Assembly: GCA_016793415.1 (NCBI GenBank) | Contig: JAEUMC010000906.1 | Span: 1 to 7,542 of the forward strand | DNA length: 7,542 nucleotides | Direction: 5' to 3' | Source: Devosia sp. | GTDB taxonomy: Bacteria; Pseudomonadota; Alphaproteobacteria; Rhizobiales; Devosiaceae | Part shown: positions 4,398 through 7,542 of the stretch, piece after piece | Layout: the number at the start of each line of letters is the position of its first letter | Numbering within the stretch: the first letter of the stretch is position 1 | Notes under the pieces: generated by a model | Databases searched by the model: none | Seen by the model: only the letters and a program-made list of their open reading frames with translations | What the model was told of the DNA's origin: nothing | Made by a program: the position numbers and the translations under genes

Positions 4398-6197
4398 ATG
4401 AAGAAGCTGTTGTTCGGCGCCGCGGCGCTGGCGCTGTCGACCGGGTTCACCGGCGCGGCGCAGGCCGAGTTCTCGCTCAAAATCCTCCACATCAATGATT
4501 TCCACTCGCGCTTCGAATCCATCACCGGCACCGACTCGACCTGTAACGCCGAAGGCGAACAGAAGGGCGAGTGCTTTGGCGGCATTGCGCGCCTGAAGAC
4601 GGCGATCGACGCCGAGCGCGCCGAGGCCAAGACGGCGGGTGAGAACAGCGTGCTGTTCTCGGCCGGCGACGAGTTCCAGGGCTCGCTGTTCTATACCCAG
4701 TACAAGTCCGAGATCGTCGCCGATTTCATGAACGACATGGGCTTCGACGTGGTCGCCACCGGCAACCACGAGTTCGATGATGGCCCGGCCGAGTTCGCCA
4801 AGTTCATCGCCTCGGCCAAGTTCCCCATCATCGGCGGCAACTTCGACACCACGAGGGATCCGGACCTCAAGGGCCTGCCCAAGGGCGTGATCGTCCTCAA
4901 CATCGCCGGCGAGAAGGTCGGCGTCATCGGCGCCACCACCGAGGATACTCCCGACATCGCCTCTCCCGGCCCGAACGTGGCGTTCGAGAGCGTCACCGAA
5001 TACGTCAAGGGCGCCGTCGGCGCGCTCGAAGCGGCCGGCATCAACAAGATCATCGTCGTCAGCCATATCGGCTACACTGTCGATCAGGATCTGGCCAAGG
5101 CCGTCTCCGGCATCGACGTGATCGTCGGCGGCCACAGCCACACCTTCCTCGGTACCGGCGAAGGCGAGGCCGGCCCCTACCCGACCCTGGTCAAGAATCC
5201 CGACGGCGTCGATGTACCGATCGTCCAGGCCGGCCAGTACGGCAAGGTGCTGGGCGACATCAAGATCACCTGGGACGATGCCGGCAAGGTCACTTCCGCG
5301 GTCGGCGCGCCGATCCTGCTCGATGCTTCGGTGACCCCCGACCAGGGTTTCCTCGACCGCGTCGCCGAGCTCGGCAAGCCGCTCGAGGCGCTGAAGGCCG
5401 AAGTGATCGGCAGCGCCACCGAAGCCATCCAGGGCGATCGCAATGTCTGCCGCGTCATGGAATGCTCGATGGGTAACCTTGTCGCCGACGCTCAACTCGA
5501 CCGCGTCGCCGATCAGGGCGTCACAATCTCGATCGCCAATTCGGGTGGGCTGCGCGCCTCGATCGATGCCGGCGAGATCACCATGGGCGAAGTGCTGACC
5601 GTGCTGCCCTTCTCCAACACGCTCGCCACCTTCCAGCTGAGCGGCGCCGATCTCGTCGCCTCGCTGGAAAACGGCGTCAGCCAGATCGAGGAAGTCGCCG
5701 GCCGCTTCCCGCAGGTCGCGGGGTTGAAGTACACCTTCGACAAGTCCAAGCCCGCCGGCTCGCGTATCTCCGACGTGCTGGTCAAGGATGGCGACAACTG
5801 GGTGGCTATCGATCCGGCCAAGACTTACGGCATCGTCACCAACAACTATGTGCGCGGCGGCGGCGACGGCTATGAGCTGTTCGGCACCAAGGCGGTGAAC
5901 GCCTACGACTTCGGCCCGCCGCTCGAGAAGGTGGTCGCCGACTACATCGCCAAGCTCGGCGGCGCCTACACCCCGTACACCGACGGCCGCATCACCGATG
6001 CCTCGCCGGCCCCTGCACCGGAACCGGCGGCTCCTGCCGAAGCACCGGCGGCTCCGGCAGCAACAGAAGCTCCGGCCGCCGCGCCAGCCGAAGCCCCGGC
6101 AGCGGCTCCGACTGAGACTCCGGCGATGGCACCCGCGGAGACTCCGGCGATGGAGGCTCCCGCCATGGCGCCTGCTACGGAAGCACCGAAGCAATAA
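4398..6197 (+). CDS. Secreted UshA-type 5'-nucleotidase / 2',3'-cyclic phosphodiesterase with Ala/Pro-rich tail
   Basis: A 599-residue exported metallo-enzyme. After a Sec signal (1-23, cut after AQA) comes a calcineurin-like metallophosphatase domain (about 26-300) with the metal ligands in HINDFH (Asp34, His36), AGDEFQGS (Asp91), TGNHEFDDG (Asn123, His124), VSHIG (His223) and GGHSHTF (His246, His248). The 5'-nucleotidase C-terminal domain (about 335-530) has IANSGGLRASI (379-389) and NNYVRGGGDGYELF (482-495), which bind the nucleoside. Cys49/Cys59 and Cys351/Cys356 could form disulfides. It should release phosphate and nucleosides from periplasmic nucleotides. Residues from about 535 to the end are almost only A, P, E, T and M in irregular PAxAPAE-like repeats, with no anchor motif, a disordered extension absent from enterobacterial UshA. 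ATG 4398 has AAGGGA 7 bases upstream; the upstream in-frame ATGs would destroy the signal peptide. Confidence 0.92.
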   Translation: MKKLLFGAAALALSTGFTGAAQAEFSLKILHINDFHSRFESITGTDSTCNAEGEQKGECFGGIARLKTAIDAERAEAKTAGENSVLFSAGDEFQGSLFYTQYKSEIVADFMNDMGFDVVATGNHEFDDGPAEFAKFIASAKFPIIGGNFDTTRDPDLKGLPKGVIVLNIAGEKVGVIGATTEDTPDIASPGPNVAFESVTEYVKGAVGALEAAGINKIIVVSHIGYTVDQDLAKAVSGIDVIVGGHSHTFLGTGEGEAGPYPTLVKNPDGVDVPIVQAGQYGKVLGDIKITWDDAGKVTSAVGAPILLDASVTPDQGFLDRVAELGKPLEALKAEVIGSATEAIQGDRNVCRVMECSMGNLVADAQLDRVADQGVTISIANSGGLRASIDAGEITMGEVLTVLPFSNTLATFQLSGADLVASLENGVSQIEEVAGRFPQVAGLKYTFDKSKPAGSRISDVLVKDGDNWVAIDPAKTYGIVTNNYVRGGGDGYELFGTKAVNAYDFGPPLEKVVADYIAKLGGAYTPYTDGRITDASPAPAPEPAAPAEAPAAPAATEAPAAAPAEAPAAAPTETPAMAPAETPAMEAPAMAPATEAPKQ

Positions 6198-6219
6198 GCA
6201 CCAGAACGCGCAGTCGGCG

Positions 6220-6265
6220 CCCCTCTCCCGCTTGCGGGGGAGGGGGGACCAGCCGACAGGCTGGT
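6220..6265. repeat. Paired hairpins downstream of the nucleotidase gene
   Basis: CCCCTCTCCCGC (6220-6231) pairs with GCGGGGGAGGGG (6234-6245) with one non-Watson-Crick position, and ACCAGCC (6248-6254) pairs perfectly with GGCTGGT (6259-6265) around GACA. They begin 22 bases after the stop codon. No T-run follows, so they fit a 3' stabilising structure or part of the palindromic repeat cluster better than a classic terminator. Confidence 0.6.
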
Positions 6266-6368
6266 GGGAGGGGGGTGCCGCTTGAGCCGGCCCTACCAGT
6301 CCGCCCACCATTTGTGCTTGGGGCACGCCACTCCCCATAAGCCGGTGGCTCCCACGACCCCCTCGCTT

Positions 6369-6541
6369 GCGAAAACTAAGGACTTAGCTGCGCTAAGCCC
6401 AAGTTTTCGCTTTCTCCCCCGCCAAGGGGGAGAGTCCCGACTGATGCTCCGGCGTGAGTGGAAGGCACGGATCATCTCCCCCTTGGCGGGGGAGAAAGCA
6501 AAATCTTAGGTTTAGCCGTTTGGCTAAGCCTTAGATTTTGC
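6369..6541. repeat. 173-bp composite palindromic element (four hairpins, 24-bp perfect inverted repeat)
   Basis: The element is symmetric. Outer hairpin A (6369-6410) has GCGAAAACT opposite AGTTTTCGC and CTTAGC opposite GCTAAG. Outer hairpin B (6498-6541) is a 20-pair stem with one mismatch, one G-T pair and a four-base loop. Between them, 6410-6433 and 6475-6498 are exact 24-bp reverse complements, each itself folding as TCTCCCCC/GGGGGAGA. The 41-base centre (6434-6474) shows no structure. It lies between convergent genes. It has no coding capacity, so it could be a non-autonomous repeat, a pair of back-to-back repeat units, or a bidirectional terminator. The rest of the gene-free stretch (6266-6368) shows no gene; GCCGGTGGCT at 6341-6350 recurs at 7434-7443. 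Confidence 0.75.
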
Positions 6542-6572
6542 AAGAGAGGGGGTCTTGGAGGGCACGGCCGCG

Positions 6573-7088
6573 TCAGCGCTGAAACAACACCACCTTGTCG
6601 TCGCCATAAATCGTGCGCGCGAACTCCTTGAAGCCGAGCCGCCCGGCGACCCGCATCGAGGCGAGGTTGTCGACATTGATCAGGCAGGTCATCCGGCGCC
6701 CGGGAAAGGTCTTCCCGGCCCAGCCGATCGCTGCCTGCATCGCCTCGGTGGCGTAGCCCCAGCCCTGCGCCGAGGGCATCAGGGCCCAGCCGGCTTCGAG
6801 CGTGCCTTCGAGCGGCGGCTCGATGATGCGGCGTGCCTCGTGGAAGCCGGCCTCGCCGACCAGCTGCCCGGACTCCTTCTCGAAGGTCGCGAAGAAGCCG
6901 AAGCCGAGGTGCTGCCAGCCCCCAGCCCGGGTCAGGAAGCGCTGCCAGCTCTGCTCGCGGGTGAACACCCGGCCGCCGATGAAGTGTACGACATCCGGGT
7001 CGGCCCACATGGCGGCGAAGGCGTCGAAATCACTGGGTGTATAGGCGCGGAGGATCAGCCGCTCGGTTTCGATGGTTGGAATGTCCAT
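6573..7088 (-). CDS. GNAT N-acetyltransferase, RimJ/RimL-like (Acetyltransf_3)
   Basis: A 171-residue single-domain GNAT enzyme. It opens with IETERLILRAYTPSDFDAF (6-24), the standard first strand and helix of the RimJ/RimL group. The acetyl-CoA loop is seen in ALMPSAQGWGYATEAM (102-117), where QGWGYA matches the Q/R-x-x-G-x-G/A signature. It continues with the typical N-x-x-S-x-x-V-A-x-x-LGF segment (141-153), close to the family's usual C-terminus. It should transfer acetyl from acetyl-CoA to a primary amine of a protein or small molecule; the acceptor cannot be read from sequence. The ATG at 7088 has no clear ribosome site but lies 4 bases after the stop of the membrane-protein gene, so translation is probably coupled. 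It is the last gene of a two-gene minus-strand unit, ending before the composite palindrome. Confidence 0.88.
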   Translation of the reverse strand: MDIPTIETERLILRAYTPSDFDAFAAMWADPDVVHFIGGRVFTREQSWQRFLTRAGGWQHLGFGFFATFEKESGQLVGEAGFHEARRIIEPPLEGTLEAGWALMPSAQGWGYATEAMQAAIGWAGKTFPGRRMTCLINVDNLASMRVAGRLGFKEFARTIYGDDKVVLFQR

Positions 7089-7092
7089 GGCG

Positions 7093-7344
7093 TCAGCGCG
7101 GGTTCGCCAGCTGCCGCCAGATCAGCAGCACGATGACCGAGCCGACAATGGCGCCGAGGAAATTGGCCGGCTCCCCCGCCCTGAGCCAGCCGATCTGCTG
7201 GCCGAGCCAGGTGGCGACGAACGCTCCGACGATGCCGAGCACCACGGTGAGGATGAATCCTCGCGGTTTCGGATCGCCCGGCGTGATCAGCTTGGCGATG
7301 AACCCGACGATCAGTCCGATAAGGATGACGCCCAGAACTTCCAT
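7093..7344 (-). CDS. GlsB/YeaQ/YmgE-family small membrane protein
   Basis: An 83-residue hydrophobic protein with three predicted helices (about 3-18, 29-49 and 62-80). The glycine-rich pattern GLIVGFIAKLITPG (10-23), VVLGIVGAFVATWLG (34-48) and FLGAIVGSVIVLLIW (62-76) is that of the transglycosylase-associated / GlsB / YeaQ / YmgE family, small inner-membrane proteins often induced by stress but without a settled molecular function. ATG 7344 is chosen because AGGGAGGG lies just upstream (7356-7349) and the family starts here; longer in-frame starts would translate the repeat DNA. First gene of a unit with the GNAT gene 4 bases downstream. I looked for the GGAAC-N16/17-GTT general-stress promoter and did not find it; a TTGCAA at 7390-7395 has no good -10 partner. 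Confidence 0.88.
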   Translation of the reverse strand: MEVLGVILIGLIVGFIAKLITPGDPKPRGFILTVVLGIVGAFVATWLGQQIGWLRAGEPANFLGAIVGSVIVLLIWRQLANPR

Positions 7345-7446
7345 GTAACCCTCCCTGCCCGCTGCATAAATGGACCCGCGGTCGATGGGTTGCAATGGGG
7401 GAGCAGTCACTCGGCTGCGGGCCGAAAGGACCAGCCGGTGGCTGTG

Positions 7447-7542
7447 GACCCCACCCCTGTCCCCTCCCCGCAAGGGGGAGGGAGACGACAACACCGGCGT
7501 CACAGTCTGCGTCTCCCTCCCCCTTGCGGGGAGGGATCAAGG
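7447..7542. repeat. Palindromic intergenic repeat, copy 2 (inverted relative to copy 1, truncated by window end)
   Basis: A perfect inverted repeat of 26 bp: 7462-7487 pairs with 7510-7535, separated by 22 bases. Its left end GACCCCACCCCTGTCCC matches the reverse complement of the right end of copy 1, and its right end GGGATCAAGG matches the reverse complement of the left end of copy 1. The last bases of the element, expected to resemble GTGGGGGTC, fall outside the window. The hairpin cores differ (GCAAGG here, CTAAACA in copy 1), which suggests the ends are conserved and the cores vary with compensating changes. Confidence 0.75.

Noticed and set aside
4182..6338. 718-codon open frame on the minus strand across the nucleotidase gene
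   Set aside because: It is antisense to a gene with every UshA motif and a signal peptide. Its Arg/Gly/Asp-rich translation matches no family and is a typical artefact of GC-rich codon bias.
7345..7350. GTAACC next to the start of the GlsB/YmgE-family gene
   Set aside because: It is on the wrong strand for that gene, and TAAA instead of CGAA follows at the N16 distance.
7345..7446. General-stress (EcfG-type GGAAC-N16/17-GTT) promoter ahead of the GlsB/YmgE-family gene
   Set aside because: No GGAAC with a correctly spaced GTT was found on the minus strand; only a TTGCAA without a good -10 partner.

Overview
The window is high-GC, densely coded bacterial DNA. Protein style (ECF sigma factor paired with an NrsF anti-sigma factor, a GlsB/YmgE-type membrane protein, a UshA-like nucleotidase with an Ala/Pro tail) and the abundant C/G-rich palindromic intergenic repeats suggest an alphaproteobacterium, probably Hyphomicrobiales and perhaps Devosia-like. 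The taxonomic call is an inference from style, not a database match.

Left part (1-3326): two divergent operons form one apparent stress-response module. On the minus strand, reading away from position about 2020, are a small periplasmic methionine-rich protein (mrpX-like, 1655-1981), a four-helix di-heme-type cytochrome b (yedZ1-like, 690-1568) and a molybdopterin oxidoreductase of the sulfite-oxidase/MsrP fold (yedY1-like, running off the left edge at 1). On the plus strand are an ECF sigma factor (sigF, 2135-2692) and its six-helix anti-sigma factor NrsF (2685-3326). The shared intergenic region carries two outward-facing promoters with the same architecture, GTAACC-N16-CGAATTCG. It is the arrangement expected for a SigF regulon that activates itself and the redox genes together. 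The gene set matches the SigF/NrsF-controlled hypochlorite-defence system described in Azospira suillum, in which a Met-rich peptide is oxidised sacrificially and then re-reduced by a YedY-type reductase fed by a cytochrome b.

Middle (3327-6197): a 112-bp palindromic repeat lies between the convergent nrsF and ThuA-domain genes. The ThuA-like protein (3515-4168, minus) is divergent from a secreted UshA-type 5'-nucleotidase/cyclic phosphodiesterase (4398-6197, plus) with a 65-residue Ala/Pro-rich tail.

Right part (6198-7542): a 375-bp gene-free stretch is filled with hairpins, including a 173-bp composite palindrome with a perfect 24-bp inverted repeat. It is followed by a minus-strand pair: a GlsB/YeaQ/YmgE-family small membrane protein (7093-7344) and a GNAT acetyltransferase (6573-7088). 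The right edge holds a second copy of the 112-bp repeat family, in opposite orientation and cut by the window end.
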